Shown here piece after piece: positions 43,674-55,449 of a DNA stretch of 64,000 nt. Under the pieces are notes generated by a model. That model did not search any database. It saw only the letters and a list, made by a program, of their open reading frames with translations, and was not told the origin of the DNA. The stretch spans positions 372,001 through 436,000 of the forward strand of contig JAEPMI010000007.1 in assembly GCA_017644045.1 (NCBI GenBank), read 5' to 3'. How positions within the stretch are numbered: position 1 is the stretch's first letter; the number at the start of each line of letters is the position of its first letter. The DNA is from Deltaproteobacteria bacterium. GTDB taxonomy: Bacteria > Myxococcota_A > Polyangia > Polyangiales > Houyiibacteriaceae. The translations under genes and the position numbers were made by a program.

Positions 43674-45680
43674 TCAGTACTGGACGCCGAGGATGAGGCG
43701 GAGCGCCTGCGCGTTGCCGACGTCGATGACGTCTGCGCGCGGGTCGCCGCTCGCGAACTCGAGACCGGCGAGCGGGAAGAGCACGCCGTACTGGAAGCTG
43801 GCGTAGAAGCCGTCGAGCAGATCCGGGCCGTCCTCGCTCTGGTAGTAGAGGGAGAAGTTGAGCTCGAGACCGAGGTTCGGGTCGGCGCCGTAGGCCTGAA
43901 CTTCCTGAGCCGCGCGGCTGTAGATCGCGTCTGCGCGGATGCCGAAGATCTGGCCGAAGGGGTTCTTGATGATGTCGTAGCCGAGGCCCGGCTTGAGGTA
44001 CCAAGCCCCCGACACGCGCTGCATGATGTTGCGCCAGAGGATCAGGTCGATCCGGTAGTTCGGATGGAACTGGAAGGTGCTGATCGTCCGGTCGTCGGTC
44101 CGCTGGGCGAGCAGGCCGTCGCGCGCGCTGAGCCCGTTCACGTCGGCGTCGCCGCTCGCGTAACCGGTGTAGAGGCGGATGGCGAGCTTGTCGTCGAGCA
44201 GCCGGTACTCGCCCTCGAAGGCGATACCGAACTGGCGGATGTCGTAGGAGACGTCGCGGGCGACGTCGTTGTCGATGTTGCCGATGTCACCGATGATGGC
44301 GGCCATCTCGACCTCGAGCCGGAGCCCGCCCATGCGGAAGCGGCCCCAGAGGTCCGGAATGAACTGCCGCGCGTCGCGCTCGACGAGCGAGTAGTCGCCG
44401 GCAGACGGGAAGGCGTTCGAGATGCCCGCGGTCGAGAAGGACTGGCTGCGGTACATGAAGTAGAGGCCACCCTCGAGGACCCAGCTGCCGCGCTGCAGCC
44501 GCGCCTCCGCCTCTTCGTCCTCGGTCCGCCGCGCGGCGCCGAGCACGTACTGGCGAATGTCGTCCTTCGCCGTCAGGTCGAAGGGAACGTCGCGGAAGTC
44601 CGTGACGAGCTGGTTGGTGATGCCCTGCGACGCGAAGTCGTACGCGCCGAAGAAGTGGAAGCCCGCGAGCTTGGTGACGAGCATGATGCGGTCGACGTCG
44701 GACGAGAAGTCGGCGTCGATGCCGTCGCCACCGTTCTGGAACATGCCGAGACCCCAGTGGGAGCCCATGCGACCGAAGCGGAGCTGGCCGATGCCGCGGT
44801 TGGTCACCTCGGCCCACGCGCGGCGCACGTAGATGCTGTCGCGACCGGAGTTCCGGTTGGCCTGGGACGGGTTCTGGGTGCTCGCGAAGGTGTCGATGGG
44901 CACGCCGGGGGTGCGCACCGGTCGGGTGTAGCCGGTGGTGCTGCCATCCGGACCGCCGGTCGGGACGTAGGCGACGCTGTCCGGGGTCGACCCGAGGATC
45001 AGGTTGTCCAGCGCGTCGATCATCATGTGGACCTTCACGTCGTCGCTCAGGGCGATCGTGGGCCGGATGCGCAGCCGCATGTTCGCGAAGCGCTGACGGT
45101 CGCTGTTGTTGCAGGGGGTCCGGGTGTCGTCGATGGTGTCGCAGCCGCCGCCGCCGGTGGCGCTCGCGGCGATGCGGTCCGCCGGCACGAAGCGGCTGAA
45201 GGGGCCGTCGCCCGGGTCGTAGATCTCGTTGCGATCGAAACCGCGGCCCAGGAAGAAGTTGTCCCAGAGCTCGCCTCGGGTGCGGAAGTAGCCGTTGAGC
45301 GTCACCACCGAGCGGGGGGCGGTCCAGCGGGTCAGGGTCGGATCGCTCGAGGGGGGCGGCTCGGCCTCGCTGAGCAGGTCCATGTCGCTGCCCGGGTCGA
45401 CGTCTTCCTCCTCCTCTTCCTCGTCGAGCTCTTCTTCCTCTTCTTCCACTTCCTCGTCGCCGGTGCTGACGTCGGGCATCTCGAGCTGGGGCGGACGGAG
45501 CTGAGGCTCGTCCTCGTCCTCGAAGTCATCCTCGTCGTCGAGGTCCTCGTCATCGAGGTCCTCGTCGTCCACCTCATCGGTGTCGTCGCCGACGGGCGGC
45601 TGGGCGAACGCGGGGCCGGCCATCAGGGCGAGGGCGGCGACGCTGGTCGCCAGGAGTCGAAGCAAATCCTGCACGTGCAT
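43674..45680 (-). CDS. Outer-membrane beta-barrel protein (TIGR04551-like)
   Basis: A 668-residue exported protein: signal peptide ending near GPAFAQ, a very acidic region of about 75 residues (runs of Asp/Glu), then a large beta-rich domain with alternating aromatic strands (e.g. SVVTLNGYFRTRGELWDN, WVLEGGLYFMYRSQSFS, LAIRLYTGYASGDADV) ending in LILGVQY, whose terminal aromatic residue fits an outer-membrane barrel signal. It resembles the myxobacterial TIGR04551 family, function unknown; a porin or transport channel is plausible. ATG 45680 (MHVQDLL) starts the signal peptide. Its stop overlaps nothing but lies next to the convergent monooxygenase stop. Confidence 0.82.
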   Translation of the reverse strand: MHVQDLLRLLATSVAALALMAGPAFAQPPVGDDTDEVDDEDLDDEDLDDEDDFEDEDEPQLRPPQLEMPDVSTGDEEVEEEEEELDEEEEEEDVDPGSDMDLLSEAEPPPSSDPTLTRWTAPRSVVTLNGYFRTRGELWDNFFLGRGFDRNEIYDPGDGPFSRFVPADRIAASATGGGGCDTIDDTRTPCNNSDRQRFANMRLRIRPTIALSDDVKVHMMIDALDNLILGSTPDSVAYVPTGGPDGSTTGYTRPVRTPGVPIDTFASTQNPSQANRNSGRDSIYVRRAWAEVTNRGIGQLRFGRMGSHWGLGMFQNGGDGIDADFSSDVDRIMLVTKLAGFHFFGAYDFASQGITNQLVTDFRDVPFDLTAKDDIRQYVLGAARRTEDEEAEARLQRGSWVLEGGLYFMYRSQSFSTAGISNAFPSAGDYSLVERDARQFIPDLWGRFRMGGLRLEVEMAAIIGDIGNIDNDVARDVSYDIRQFGIAFEGEYRLLDDKLAIRLYTGYASGDADVNGLSARDGLLAQRTDDRTISTFQFHPNYRIDLILWRNIMQRVSGAWYLKPGLGYDIIKNPFGQIFGIRADAIYSRAAQEVQAYGADPNLGLELNFSLYYQSEDGPDLLDGFYASFQYGVLFPLAGLEFASGDPRADVIDVGNAQALRLILGVQY

Positions 45681-45711
45681 GCTCGTTTCCAGAGGAATCT
45701 GCCCCATTCAC

Positions 45712-45729
45712 GGTGGCTCCGAAGCCACC
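45712..45729. other. Hairpin in divergent intergenic region
   Basis: GGTGGCT and AGCCACC pair perfectly around CCGA, 32 bp upstream of the barrel gene start on the minus strand. It would lie in that gene's 5' leader. The remaining sequence up to RNase J is GC-rich with no further clear motif. Confidence 0.4.
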
Positions 45730-45900
45730 CCCTCGGGGCCGACGGGGCCTAACACGCCCGATCCGGGCCGGTCAACGCGGCGGCCCCGTGGTCATTCCAA
45801 GGAAATTGGGCGACGGGGCCTCGAGCCCGCTGGGCCGTCTCCGAGAGCGCGCGAGCGGGGCGGGCCGCACACGCCGTCGGGCGCTTCCCCGGGTTGCTGC

Positions 45901-45906
45901 TAGGTT
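45901..45906 (+). promoter_or_regulatory. -10-like box TAGGTT before RNase J gene
   Basis: TAGGTT ends nine bases before ATG 45916, with only a C-rich spacer and no Shine-Dalgarno site, suggesting a leaderless or nearly leaderless mRNA. Confidence 0.35.
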
Positions 45907-45915
45907 GCGCCCCCG

Positions 45916-47622
45916 ATGCGCCCCGACGCCGACGCCCTGCACCTCATCCCCCTTGGTGGACTGGGTGAAGTGGGCATGAACGCCATGATCCTCGGTACCG
46001 CCGAGGGCCGGATCCTGCTGGATTGCGGCGTGACCTTCGCCGGGATGGACCCGGATCTCGGCGTGCGGCCGCTGGGCGTGTCCATCATCCACCCGGACTT
46101 CCAGGCCGTGCTCCATCCTCGCATGGGGGAGCCCGCGGACGTGCTGAGGGCGATCGTCATCACGCACGGCCACGAGGATCACATCGGCGCCCTGCCCTAC
46201 CTCCTCCGTGATCTCGAGGTCCCGCTCCCGCCGGTCTATGGCCCCCCCTACGCCCTCGAGCTCGCCAAGCAGCGGCTGGAGGAGATGCGCATCCCGGTGC
46301 CGGCGATGCATCCCATCGCGGTCGGTGAGACCTTCGAGGCCGGCCCCTTCGCCATCGAGCCCTACCACGTGAACCATTCGATCGTGGACGCCATGGGGCT
46401 GATCCTCCACACGCCCGCCGGCGTGGTCGTCCACTCCGGCGACTTCAAGATCGAGGACATCCCCGCCGACGCCCCCTTCCCGCGCGATCGGCTCGAGCAG
46501 CTGGGCGACGACGGTGTCGCGCTGCTCATGAGCGACTCGACGAACGTCTTCTCCGAGGGGCGCTCCGGCGACGAGAAAGAAGCTGCCGACGCGCTCGACC
46601 GGCTGATCGGCGATCTCCCGGGCCGGGTCGTGGTCGCCCTCTTCGCCTCCAACGTCCACCGGATGCGGAGCGCCTTCGCCTCCGCTCGCAAACACGGCCG
46701 CCGGGTGCTCCTGCTCGGACGCTCCGTCCGGAAGCACTTCGAGCTGGCCCGCGAGCTCGGCCACCTGAAGAACGTCAGCGATCTGCTGGTCCGACCGAGC
46801 GACGCCCAGAAGCTGCCGCGCAACGAGCTGCTCGTGCTCGCCACCGGCACCCAGGGCGAGCCGCCGGCCGCCTTGTCGAAGCTCGCCCGCAAGGAGCACC
46901 GGGACCTCGACCTCGAGGCCGGCGACACGGTCGTCTTCTCCTCCCGGATCATCCCCGGCCTCGAGCGCTCGGTCTTCGCGGTCCGGGACCAGCTCGCGCG
47001 GATCGGCGTGACGGTCCACCACCGCCGGACCGATCCCGGCGTCCACGTCAGCGGCCACGCCTACCGCGACGAGCAGCGGATGCTCATCGAGTGGCTCCGG
47101 CCGAAGTGCTTCCTGCCCGTCCACGGCACCTACGGCATGCTCCGCGAGCACGCGCAGCTCGCCCGGGACACCGGCGTGGAGAGCGTGGTGGCGATCGAGA
47201 ACGGCGCCATCGTCGAGCTGAAGCGGGACGAGCTCTCGGTCGTGGGCTCGGTCGAGAGCGGCCGTGCCTACATCGCGCACGGTGGGGTCGCCGTCGACGA
47301 TCTGATGCGCCGTGACCGCATCCGGATGGGTGAGCTCGGGATGATCGCCGTCGCTCTGCCCGTGCAGCTCGGCCGCAAGAAGAAGCGGCTGGCCGGCCCG
47401 CCCCGGCTGGAGGCCCGTGGCTTCCTCCCCGAGGAGGTCGAGGACGAGCTCCTCGACGAGTGCACCGAGTACCTGCGAGACGACTTCCGCCGCTTCGGCC
47501 ACGAGGACGAGACCCTCGAGGCGGTCGAGGATCGCGCGCGCCGCGTGATCCGGCGCTTCTTCTGGAAGTCCATCCGGCGCAAGCCCGAGGTGGTCCCCAT
47601 CGCGCTCGAGACCGATCGATGA
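45916..47622 (+). CDS. rnj: Ribonuclease J
   Basis: A 568-residue metallo-beta-lactamase/beta-CASP ribonuclease with 5'-3' exonuclease and endonuclease activity in mRNA decay and rRNA maturation. Metal site THGHEDHIGALPYLL (HxHxDH, about 80-88), later HSGDFKIE and the beta-CASP HVSGHAYRDEQ and PVHGTYGMLREHA motifs are intact. The start MRPDADALHLIPLGGLGEVGMN matches the family pattern (LGGxxEIGxN). The C-terminal domain is present. Its stop overlaps the next gene by four bases. Confidence 0.94.
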   Translation: MRPDADALHLIPLGGLGEVGMNAMILGTAEGRILLDCGVTFAGMDPDLGVRPLGVSIIHPDFQAVLHPRMGEPADVLRAIVITHGHEDHIGALPYLLRDLEVPLPPVYGPPYALELAKQRLEEMRIPVPAMHPIAVGETFEAGPFAIEPYHVNHSIVDAMGLILHTPAGVVVHSGDFKIEDIPADAPFPRDRLEQLGDDGVALLMSDSTNVFSEGRSGDEKEAADALDRLIGDLPGRVVVALFASNVHRMRSAFASARKHGRRVLLLGRSVRKHFELARELGHLKNVSDLLVRPSDAQKLPRNELLVLATGTQGEPPAALSKLARKEHRDLDLEAGDTVVFSSRIIPGLERSVFAVRDQLARIGVTVHHRRTDPGVHVSGHAYRDEQRMLIEWLRPKCFLPVHGTYGMLREHAQLARDTGVESVVAIENGAIVELKRDELSVVGSVESGRAYIAHGGVAVDDLMRRDRIRMGELGMIAVALPVQLGRKKKRLAGPPRLEARGFLPEEVEDELLDECTEYLRDDFRRFGHEDETLEAVEDRARRVIRRFFWKSIRRKPEVVPIALETDR

Positions 47623-48968
47623 GCCGCTTCCTCTTCCTCGCTCTCTGCGTCGCGTGCGCGGCACCGACCCCCCGGCCCGCGCCGGTGCCCCCGCCGATCG
47701 CCGCCCGGCCCGCGGAGCCCGAGGCCACCGCGACCGACCGGCCGCTCACTCCCGCGGAGCGTGACGTCATGGCCAGCCTTCAGGCGGCCGCCGTGGAGGT
47801 CCGCCGCCTGCCCTTCCTCCACCCGGTCGTGACCCGGGTGCGCAACGCCGCATCGATCACCCAGCGGCTGAGCGAGCAGATGGAGGAGGACGACCTCGCC
47901 CAGGCCTCGGAGATCTACAAGGCGCTCGGGCTCCTGCCGGCCGACACCGACATCCGCGACCTGCTCGAGGGCGTGCTCGGGGAGCAGGTGGTCGGCTACT
48001 ACGATCCCGACCAGGGCGAGATGGTCATCCGCGACGACGTGATGGCCACGCTGCTCCGCGGCGGCCCCGCTGCCGAGGAGCCGGAGGGCATCCTCGTCCA
48101 CGAGCTGGTCCACGCGCTCCAGGACCAGCACCACGATCTGAAGGCGCTCTACGAGCAGGACCGCAACAACGACGCGAGCGGCGCGCTCCGCTCGCTGGTC
48201 GAGGGCGACGCGACCCTGGCGATGGTCGCGCTCGGGGCACGCGCCGGTGACGTCCAGCGGCTCTCCCAGCAGATCGCCGGCAACGTCCCGACCCTCGAGG
48301 AGATGATGGTCGACACCGCCATGCCCCAGGGCGGAATGACCCTCTCGCAGGCGCCGGCGATCGTCCGCGCGACCCTGGTCGTGCCCTACCTGGCGGGTCT
48401 CGGCTTCTGCACCTACTGGGCGAGCAAGGGTGGGTGGGCCGCGGTCGAGAGGCAGTTCGAGGATCTGCCGCTCTCGACAGAGCAGGTGCTGCACCCGGAG
48501 AAGAGCGCGTCGCGCGAGCGGCCGGTCGAGATCACGATCCCGTCACTGGACGATCAGCTCGGCCCGGAGGGGCTCGGCACGGAGATGATCGACGAGGACA
48601 CCCTCGGCGAGCTCGAGCTGGCGGTCTACTTCGGCCAGGGCCGCACGAGCGGGGTCCACGCGGACGCCGCCGCCGGCTGGTCGGGCGATCGCCTCCGGGT
48701 CTACCGCGGCGGCCCGATGGGCGCGGCCGTGGTGTGGCTCACACTCTGGGACGACGAAGACGAGGCGCTCGAGGCCGAGGCAGCCGCCCGTCACGTCGGC
48801 CAGGAGATCACCGGCGGCCACGTCCAGCGGGAGGGTCGAGCGGTGGTGATCCTACGAAACGTGCCCCGCGCGCGGCAGCGGCCCACCACTGCCGCCCTCT
48901 TCCGCGCGGCCCGCGAAGCCATCGACCTGCACGAGGCAGGCCCGCCGCCCCCGCCGACCGCTCCCTGA
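47619..48968 (+). CDS. Exported HELVH-type metalloprotease-like protein
   Basis: A 449-residue protein with a short signal sequence and a probable lipid-attachment Cys (LALCVAC), a Pro-rich spacer, and a zinc-site motif GILVHELVHALQDQHHDLKAL near residue 165 (split: GILVHELVHA, LQDQHHDL), followed by a Glu in LRSLVEGDATLAMVALG that could be the third ligand, as in gluzincins. GYYDPDQGEMVIRDD before the motif is typical of this uncharacterised myxobacterial family. The ATG overlaps the RNase J stop (ATGA), an apparently chance functional pairing. Role unknown, probably periplasmic or cell-surface. Confidence 0.8.
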   Translation: MSRFLFLALCVACAAPTPRPAPVPPPIAARPAEPEATATDRPLTPAERDVMASLQAAAVEVRRLPFLHPVVTRVRNAASITQRLSEQMEEDDLAQASEIYKALGLLPADTDIRDLLEGVLGEQVVGYYDPDQGEMVIRDDVMATLLRGGPAAEEPEGILVHELVHALQDQHHDLKALYEQDRNNDASGALRSLVEGDATLAMVALGARAGDVQRLSQQIAGNVPTLEEMMVDTAMPQGGMTLSQAPAIVRATLVVPYLAGLGFCTYWASKGGWAAVERQFEDLPLSTEQVLHPEKSASRERPVEITIPSLDDQLGPEGLGTEMIDEDTLGELELAVYFGQGRTSGVHADAAAGWSGDRLRVYRGGPMGAAVVWLTLWDDEDEALEAEAAARHVGQEITGGHVQREGRAVVILRNVPRARQRPTTAALFRAAREAIDLHEAGPPPPPTAP

Positions 48969-49064
48969 TCCACCCCGCGGCCGCCGCTGACGTTGACTGG
49001 AGGCGAATCCGGGCTAGGTGTCCCGTCCCTTTTGTCTCTAGTCCTTTCCCAAGTGGAGAAGCGC

Positions 49065-50399
49065 GTGCAGTCCGAGGTCAGCGAGATCAGCCCCATCCAG
49101 GTCGAGGTCAAGGTCGAGGTTCCGTGGGAGCGGGTCTCGAAGGACCTCGATCAGAGCTTTTCCAAGCTCGCGAAGACCGCCAAGGTCCGCGGCTTCCGCC
49201 CGGGCAAGGTGCCCCGCGGCATGGTCAAGAAGCTCTTCGGCAAGCAGGTTCGCGCCGAGGTCACCAGCTCGCTGGTGCAGGCGGGCCTGATCCACGCGGT
49301 CGAGGAGCACGAGCTCCAGATCGTCAGCGAGCCGAACCTGCCCGAGGAGCCGTCGATCGCCGACGGTGAGCCGCTGCGCTTCACGGCGACCATCGAGGTC
49401 CGCCCGACCATCGAGTCGCTCGAGCTCGACGGACTGGAGATCAAGCACATCTCCCCGAAGGCCACCGACGAGGCGGTCGACGAGCGCCTGATGGACCTGC
49501 GCAAGCAGAACGCCGACTTCCGCGAGCCCGACCCGATGCGCGGCGCCAAGGACGGCGACCGGATCACGGTCGACTTCACCGTCTCCGTCGACGGCGAGGT
49601 CCAGGAGGGCATGGGCGGCGAGGATCGCGAGATCCAGCTCGGCGACGACAGCTTCCTCGACGAGCTCGAGGCCGGCATGAAGGGCATGACCCCCGACGAG
49701 ACCAAGGACGTCGAGGTGCCCTTCCCCGAGGATCACCCGAACGAGATCCTCCGCGGCAAGACCGCGACCTTCGCGCTCACCTGCAAGGCGCTCCACGAGC
49801 GGATCCTCCCCGAGGCGGACGACGAGCTCGCCAAGGACGCCGGCGACTACGAGACCCTGGCCGAGCTGAAGCAGGCCATCCGCGACGAGATCCAGGAGAA
49901 GCTGGACCGCCGGGACGAGAGCGAGATCCGCGAGAAGCTGATCGACGCCATCCTCGCCAAGAACGAGATCGAGGTCCCGCCCTCGATGATCAAGGAGCAG
50001 CAGCAGCGGCTCATCTACGAAATGGCCCAGTTCGCGCAGATGTTCGGCCAGCAGATGGGTCCCGAGATGCTCGATGGTCTCCCCGCCCGGGCGGAGCGCC
50101 GCGTGCGCGCCGGCCTGGTCCTGGGTGCGCTCGCCCGCCTCAACGATCTCACGGTCGATGACGACGCCGTGGACGCCGAGCTGGCCGACATCGCCGAGAA
50201 GACCGGCAAGCACATCGCCAAGGTCCGCGTCGAGTACCGCGGCGAGCGCCGGGACCAGCTCGAAAACGAGCTGCTCGATCGAAAGATCATGGCGTTCCTG
50301 AAGGAAAAGGCGACCATCCTGGAAGAGGAGGACGCGCCGGAAGAAACGGCCGAGGCCTCCGACGCGACCGACGAGAAGGAAGAGGAGAAGAGCGAATGA
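49065..50399 (+). CDS. tig: Trigger factor, ribosome-associated chaperone
   Basis: A 444-residue trigger factor with N-terminal ribosome-binding domain carrying the signature [20 protein letters not shown], a PPIase (FKBP-like) domain (about 150-245, [20 protein letters not shown]), and a helical C-terminal domain ending in an acidic tail rich in Glu and Asp. GTG 49065 ([10 protein letters not shown]) is chosen because GGAG lies a proper distance upstream and the family usually starts this way; the open frame goes on to 48993. The order tig-clpP-clpX-lon is the widely conserved protein-quality cluster. clpP overlaps by four bases. Confidence 0.95.
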   Translation: MQSEVSEISPIQVEVKVEVPWERVSKDLDQSFSKLAKTAKVRGFRPGKVPRGMVKKLFGKQVRAEVTSSLVQAGLIHAVEEHELQIVSEPNLPEEPSIADGEPLRFTATIEVRPTIESLELDGLEIKHISPKATDEAVDERLMDLRKQNADFREPDPMRGAKDGDRITVDFTVSVDGEVQEGMGGEDREIQLGDDSFLDELEAGMKGMTPDETKDVEVPFPEDHPNEILRGKTATFALTCKALHERILPEADDELAKDAGDYETLAELKQAIRDEIQEKLDRRDESEIREKLIDAILAKNEIEVPPSMIKEQQQRLIYEMAQFAQMFGQQMGPEMLDGLPARAERRVRAGLVLGALARLNDLTVDDDAVDAELADIAEKTGKHIAKVRVEYRGERRDQLENELLDRKIMAFLKEKATILEEEDAPEETAEASDATDEKEEEKSE

Positions 50400-51019
50400 G
50401 CCAGGACCATCCCCGCGACCCGATCCACGACCCCGCCCAGGCGGTCTACGTCGTCGAGAGCACCCACCGCGGGGAACGGCTCTGGGACATCTACAGCCGG
50501 CTCCTCAAGGACCGCATCGTCTTCCTCGGCACCGAGGTGAACGACATGGTCGCCAACTCGATCATCGCCCAGATGCTCTTCCTGGAGAGCGAGGATCCCG
50601 ACAAGGAGATCACGCTCTACATCAACAGCCCGGGCGGCGTGATCACGGCGGGCCTCGCGATCTACGACACCATGCAGTACGTCCGCTGCCCGGTGGCCAC
50701 GGTCTGCCTCGGCCAGGCGGCCTCGATGGCGGCCTGGCTGCTCGCGGCCGGCCAGAAGGGCATGCGCCGCGCGCTGCCGAACAGCCGCGTGATGATCCAC
50801 CAGCCGCTCGGCGGCTACCGTGGCCAGGCCACCGACATCGAGATCCACGCCCGCGAGATCATCGCCATCCGTGACCGGATGAACCAGATCATGTCCCAGC
50901 ACACGGGCCAGGACGCCGCCCAGATCAAGGAGGACACGGAGCGCGATCGCTACCTGTCCGCCGAAGAGGCGAAGGAATACGGGATCTTGGACGAGGTGGT
51001 ACAGCCGAGGAAGAAGTGA
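50396..51019 (+). CDS. clpP: ATP-dependent Clp protease, proteolytic subunit
   Basis: A 207-residue ClpP. The triad is Ser110 ([14 protein letters not shown]), His135 ([10 protein letters not shown]) and Asp184 (ERDRYLS), with the same spacing as in E. coli (25 and 49 residues). The segment [19 protein letters not shown] is typical. The N-terminus (about 15-20 residues) should be removed by self-processing. The one notable change is Ala-Trp for the usual Gly-Ala after ASM. The gene overlaps trigger factor by four bases and precedes clpX, which has its own promoter. Confidence 0.97.
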   Translation: MSQDHPRDPIHDPAQAVYVVESTHRGERLWDIYSRLLKDRIVFLGTEVNDMVANSIIAQMLFLESEDPDKEITLYINSPGGVITAGLAIYDTMQYVRCPVATVCLGQAASMAAWLLAAGQKGMRRALPNSRVMIHQPLGGYRGQATDIEIHAREIIAIRDRMNQIMSQHTGQDAAQIKEDTERDRYLSAEEAKEYGILDEVVQPRKK

Positions 51020-51053
51020 CCGTACTCCGACCTGTGCCTGCAGGGCCCACCCG

Positions 51054-51082
51054 TTGCCCTGTAGCCACCGCGGGACTAGAGT
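51054..51082 (+). promoter_or_regulatory. Promoter for clpX
   Basis: TTGCCC (51054-51059) and TAGAGT (51077-51082) are separated by 17 bp. The start codon is 30 bp further on with CGGGGA as the ribosome binding site, so clpX can be transcribed apart from tig-clpP. CAGGGC / GCCCTG repeats around 51041-51061 could form a hairpin overlapping the -35. Confidence 0.55.
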
Positions 51083-51112
51083 ACCCAATCAGCAACCGAC
51101 ACCGGGGAATCG

Positions 51113-52372
<1,260 letters not shown>

Positions 52373-52470
52373 GCCAGCTCAGCCACATCATCCCAAGCAA
52401 GAAGTACGCGGGGCCGGACGATTCGTCACGGCCCCGCTCCACGATCGAGACCAAGGGCGAACCAGACGAC

Positions 52471-54975
52471 ATGTTCTTTCACCGGAACGACGACGACGAG
52501 AAGAACGAGACCAGCGGCGGCGACAAGGTCCTGCCCCTGCTCCCCCTGCGCGACATCATCGTGTTCCCCCACATGGTCGTCCGGCTCTTCGTCGGCCGGG
52601 AGAAGTCGATCAACGCCCTCGAAGAGGCGATGAGCCACGAGAAGGAGATCCTCCTCACGGCTCAGAAGAAGGCCAAGACCAACGACCCGACCCCGGACGA
52701 CATCTACGTCGTCGGCACGGTCGGCAAGGTCATCCAGCTCCTCCGCCTGCCGGACGGCACCGTGAAGGTGCTGGTCGAGGGCAAGCGCCGCGCGAAGATC
52801 CAGCGCTTCATCCCGAACGACGAGTTCTTCCTCTGCGACGTCGAGCTGCTCAAGGACGACCCGGCGTCGTCGCCCGAGCTCGAGGCGCTCGTCCGCAGCG
52901 TGAAGGCCGAGTTCGAGACCTACGCGAAGCTCAACAAGCGCGTCCCGCCGGAGACGCTCGTCACGGTCCAGACCATCGACGACCCCTCCCGGCTGGCCGA
53001 CGCCATCGCGGCGCAGCTCACCTCGCGGAAGATCCCCGACCGCCAGGAGCTGCTCGAGATCCTCGATCCGGCGAAGCGTCTCGAACAGCTCTTCGAGCTG
53101 ATGAACAAGGAGATCGACATCCTCCAGATGGAGAAGAAGATTCGATCCCGTGTGAAGAAGCAGGTCGAGAAGTCGCAGAAGGAGTACTACCTCAACGAGC
53201 AGATGCAGGCCATCCAGAAGGAGCTGGGTGAGCGGGACGAGTTCAAGTCCGAGCTGCAGGAGATCGAGGAGAAGCTCAAGGACAAGCGCCTCAGCAAGGA
53301 AGCGCTGACCCGGGTCAAGAAGGAGCTCAAGAAGCTCAAGATGATGCAGCCGATGAGCGCGGAGGCGACGGTCGTCCGCAACTACGTCGACTGGATCCTG
53401 CAACTGCCCTGGTACGACAAGAGCGACGAGAACTACGACCTCGACGAGGCCGAGCGGATCCTGGACGAGGACCACTACGGCCTGAAGAAGATCAAGGAGC
53501 GCATCCTCGAGTACCTGGCCGTCCAGGCGCTCGTGAAGAAGCTCAAGGGCCCGGTGCTCTGTCTCGTCGGTCCGCCTGGTGTCGGTAAGACCTCGCTCGC
53601 GCGCTCCATCGCTCGCGCGACCGGTCGCGACTTCGTGCGGCTCAGCCTCGGCGGTGTCCGGGACGAAGCCGAGATCCGCGGTCACCGGCGCACGTACATC
53701 GGCGCCCTCCCCGGTCGTCTGATCCAGTCGCTGAAGAAGGTCGGCACGAACAACCCGGTCTTCCTGCTCGACGAGATCGACAAGATGAGCAGCGACTTCC
53801 GCGGCGACCCGGCCGCGGCGCTCCTCGAGGTGCTCGACCCCGAGCAGAACGAGACGTTCAACGACCACTACCTCGACCTCGACTACGACCTCTCCGACGT
53901 CATGTTCATCACCACCGCGAACCAGCTCAGCGGCATCCCGCTGCCGCTGCGCGACCGGATGGAGATCATCGAGCTCAGTGGCTACACGGAGTTCGAGAAG
54001 CTGAACATCGCGGTGAAGTACCTGGTGCCGCGGCAGCTGAAGACCGCCGGTCTCGAGGGCGTCGAGGTGGAGATCACCGAGAACGCCATCCGCACGGTCA
54101 TTCACCACTACACCAAGGAGAGCGGCGTCCGTAACCTCGAGCGCGAGCTCGGGAGCATCTGCCGCAAGATCGCTCGCAAGGTCGTCCAGAAGGAGAAGGA
54201 CGAGAATGGCGAGGAGATCACCAGCTTCCGCGTCGCCGCCCGCGACGTGCCGGGCTACCTCGGCGTGCCGAAGTACAACCCGAACAAGGCCTCCGACGAG
54301 GACCAGATCGGGCTCACCAACGGCCTGGCGTTCACCACGGTCGGCGGGACCATTCTCGAGTGCGAGGTCGCGGTCGTGCCCGGCAAGGGCAAGCTCCACA
54401 TCACCGGCCTGCTCGAGAAGGGCATGCAGGAGAGCGCCCAGGCGGCGATGAGCTACATCCGCTCGCGTCAGCGGGTGCTCGGCCTCGAAGACGAGTTCTA
54501 CTCCGAGGTCGACGTCCACGTGCACTTCCCCGAGTTCGTGCCGAAGGACGGCCCGAGCGCCGGCATCACCATGGCGACCTCCATCGCCAGCGCGCTCCTG
54601 CGCATCCCCGTTCGGAAGAACGTCGCGATGACGGGCGAGATCACGCTGCGCGGCCGAGTCATGCCCATCGGCGGCCTCAAGGAGAAGATGCTCGCGGCGC
54701 ACCGCGGCGGCATCGACACCATCCTGATCCCGCAGGAGAACCGGAAGGACCTCCGCGAGATCCCGAAGCGCGTGCTCCAGGCGATGCGAGTCGTGCTCGT
54801 CGAGCACATGGACCAGGTCCTCGCGGAGGCGCTCGTCCTCTCGGACCCGGACTCGCTCTTCGGCGCGGCGCGCAAGAAGCCGCTCGAGTACCGCTTCGGC
54901 AAGCTCATCAAGCCGGAGGTCCCCGACGAGGACGTCCCGAAGCCCACCGTCGACGCCCCGGGCGCGCAGCAGTAG
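52471..54975 (+). CDS. lon: ATP-dependent Lon protease
   Basis: An 834-residue LonA. N-terminal substrate-binding domain (about 20-215) starting [20 protein letters not shown], long coiled coil (about 215-310, [20 protein letters not shown]), AAA+ module with Walker [12 protein letters not shown] and Walker [11 protein letters not shown], and C-terminal protease domain with the Ser696/Lys739 dyad ([21 protein letters not shown]). Degrades misfolded and regulatory proteins. The 98-bp gap after clpX shows no strong promoter. A small TerB-like gene follows after one base. Confidence 0.97.
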   Translation: MFFHRNDDDEKNETSGGDKVLPLLPLRDIIVFPHMVVRLFVGREKSINALEEAMSHEKEILLTAQKKAKTNDPTPDDIYVVGTVGKVIQLLRLPDGTVKVLVEGKRRAKIQRFIPNDEFFLCDVELLKDDPASSPELEALVRSVKAEFETYAKLNKRVPPETLVTVQTIDDPSRLADAIAAQLTSRKIPDRQELLEILDPAKRLEQLFELMNKEIDILQMEKKIRSRVKKQVEKSQKEYYLNEQMQAIQKELGERDEFKSELQEIEEKLKDKRLSKEALTRVKKELKKLKMMQPMSAEATVVRNYVDWILQLPWYDKSDENYDLDEAERILDEDHYGLKKIKERILEYLAVQALVKKLKGPVLCLVGPPGVGKTSLARSIARATGRDFVRLSLGGVRDEAEIRGHRRTYIGALPGRLIQSLKKVGTNNPVFLLDEIDKMSSDFRGDPAAALLEVLDPEQNETFNDHYLDLDYDLSDVMFITTANQLSGIPLPLRDRMEIIELSGYTEFEKLNIAVKYLVPRQLKTAGLEGVEVEITENAIRTVIHHYTKESGVRNLERELGSICRKIARKVVQKEKDENGEEITSFRVAARDVPGYLGVPKYNPNKASDEDQIGLTNGLAFTTVGGTILECEVAVVPGKGKLHITGLLEKGMQESAQAAMSYIRSRQRVLGLEDEFYSEVDVHVHFPEFVPKDGPSAGITMATSIASALLRIPVRKNVAMTGEITLRGRVMPIGGLKEKMLAAHRGGIDTILIPQENRKDLREIPKRVLQAMRVVLVEHMDQVLAEALVLSDPDSLFGAARKKPLEYRFGKLIKPEVPDEDVPKPTVDAPGAQQ

Positions 54976-54976
54976 C

Positions 54977-55324
54977 GTGCCGATCGCCGAAGAGCGAGAG
55001 GCGACGGCCTTGGTGAACGCCTGGCTCTACGTCGCCCTCGCCGACGGCGATCTCGACGAAACCGAGCAAGCGGTCCTCGACGAGCGGATCGCGCAGCTCT
55101 ATCCGGTTCTCCCCGACGGAGCCTTCGCCCGCATGTTCGGCAAGGCCATCGTCAGCATCGCGATGAGCACCAAGGACGAGCTCTTCGAGCTCATCACCCC
55201 CGACACCCGCGACGAAGGCGAGCGACTCCTCGAGAACCTCCGCCTCCTCGGCGAGCGCAAAGGCGGCCTCGACCCCAACGAGCAAGCCCGCCTCAGCGAA
55301 GTCACCCGCGTCTGCATTCCCTAG
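54977..55324 (+). CDS. Small helical TerB-like protein downstream of lon
   Basis: A 115-residue all-helical protein starting at GTG 54977, one base after the lon stop. The segment [20 protein letters not shown] resembles the TerB/DnaJ-associated pattern ADGxhxxxE found in tellurite-resistance TerB domains, and a second similar stretch is [15 protein letters not shown]. No signal peptide. The family assignment is tentative. Being fixed behind lon, it may be a Lon or stress-response cofactor; that is inference. Confidence 0.55.
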   Translation: MPIAEEREATALVNAWLYVALADGDLDETEQAVLDERIAQLYPVLPDGAFARMFGKAIVSIAMSTKDELFELITPDTRDEGERLLENLRLLGERKGGLDPNEQARLSEVTRVCIP

Positions 55325-55391
55325 GCACCGTGCCTTCCAATTCCTAGGGGACACTCCCCCCCTCCGCATCCCCCGAAAAAACAGGGCGCTC

Positions 55392-55417
55392 CGAAGGCAA
55401 AATGAAAACTGCCTTCG
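55392..55417. terminator. Hairpin after lon operon
   Basis: CGAAGGCA and TGCCTTCG pair perfectly around a ten-base A-rich loop, 68 bp after the TerB-like stop. A run of six A at about 55375-55380 would be a T-run on the minus strand, so it is not a canonical terminator on either strand. GGCACCGTGCC at 55325-55335 is a smaller inverted repeat directly after the stop codon. Confidence 0.35.
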
Positions 55418-55449
55418 CCGGCGCGACTCCGTGACCCCATCACCGGCTC

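Noticed and set aside
51041-51061. Terminator after clpP
   Set aside because: The CAGGGC / GCCCTG repeat is short, lacks a T-run and overlaps the clpX -35 region, so I did not list it separately.
52426-54807. 793-residue open frame antisense to lon
   Set aside because: lon is intact with all catalytic motifs; the reverse frame is Asp/Leu/Val-rich shadow sequence.
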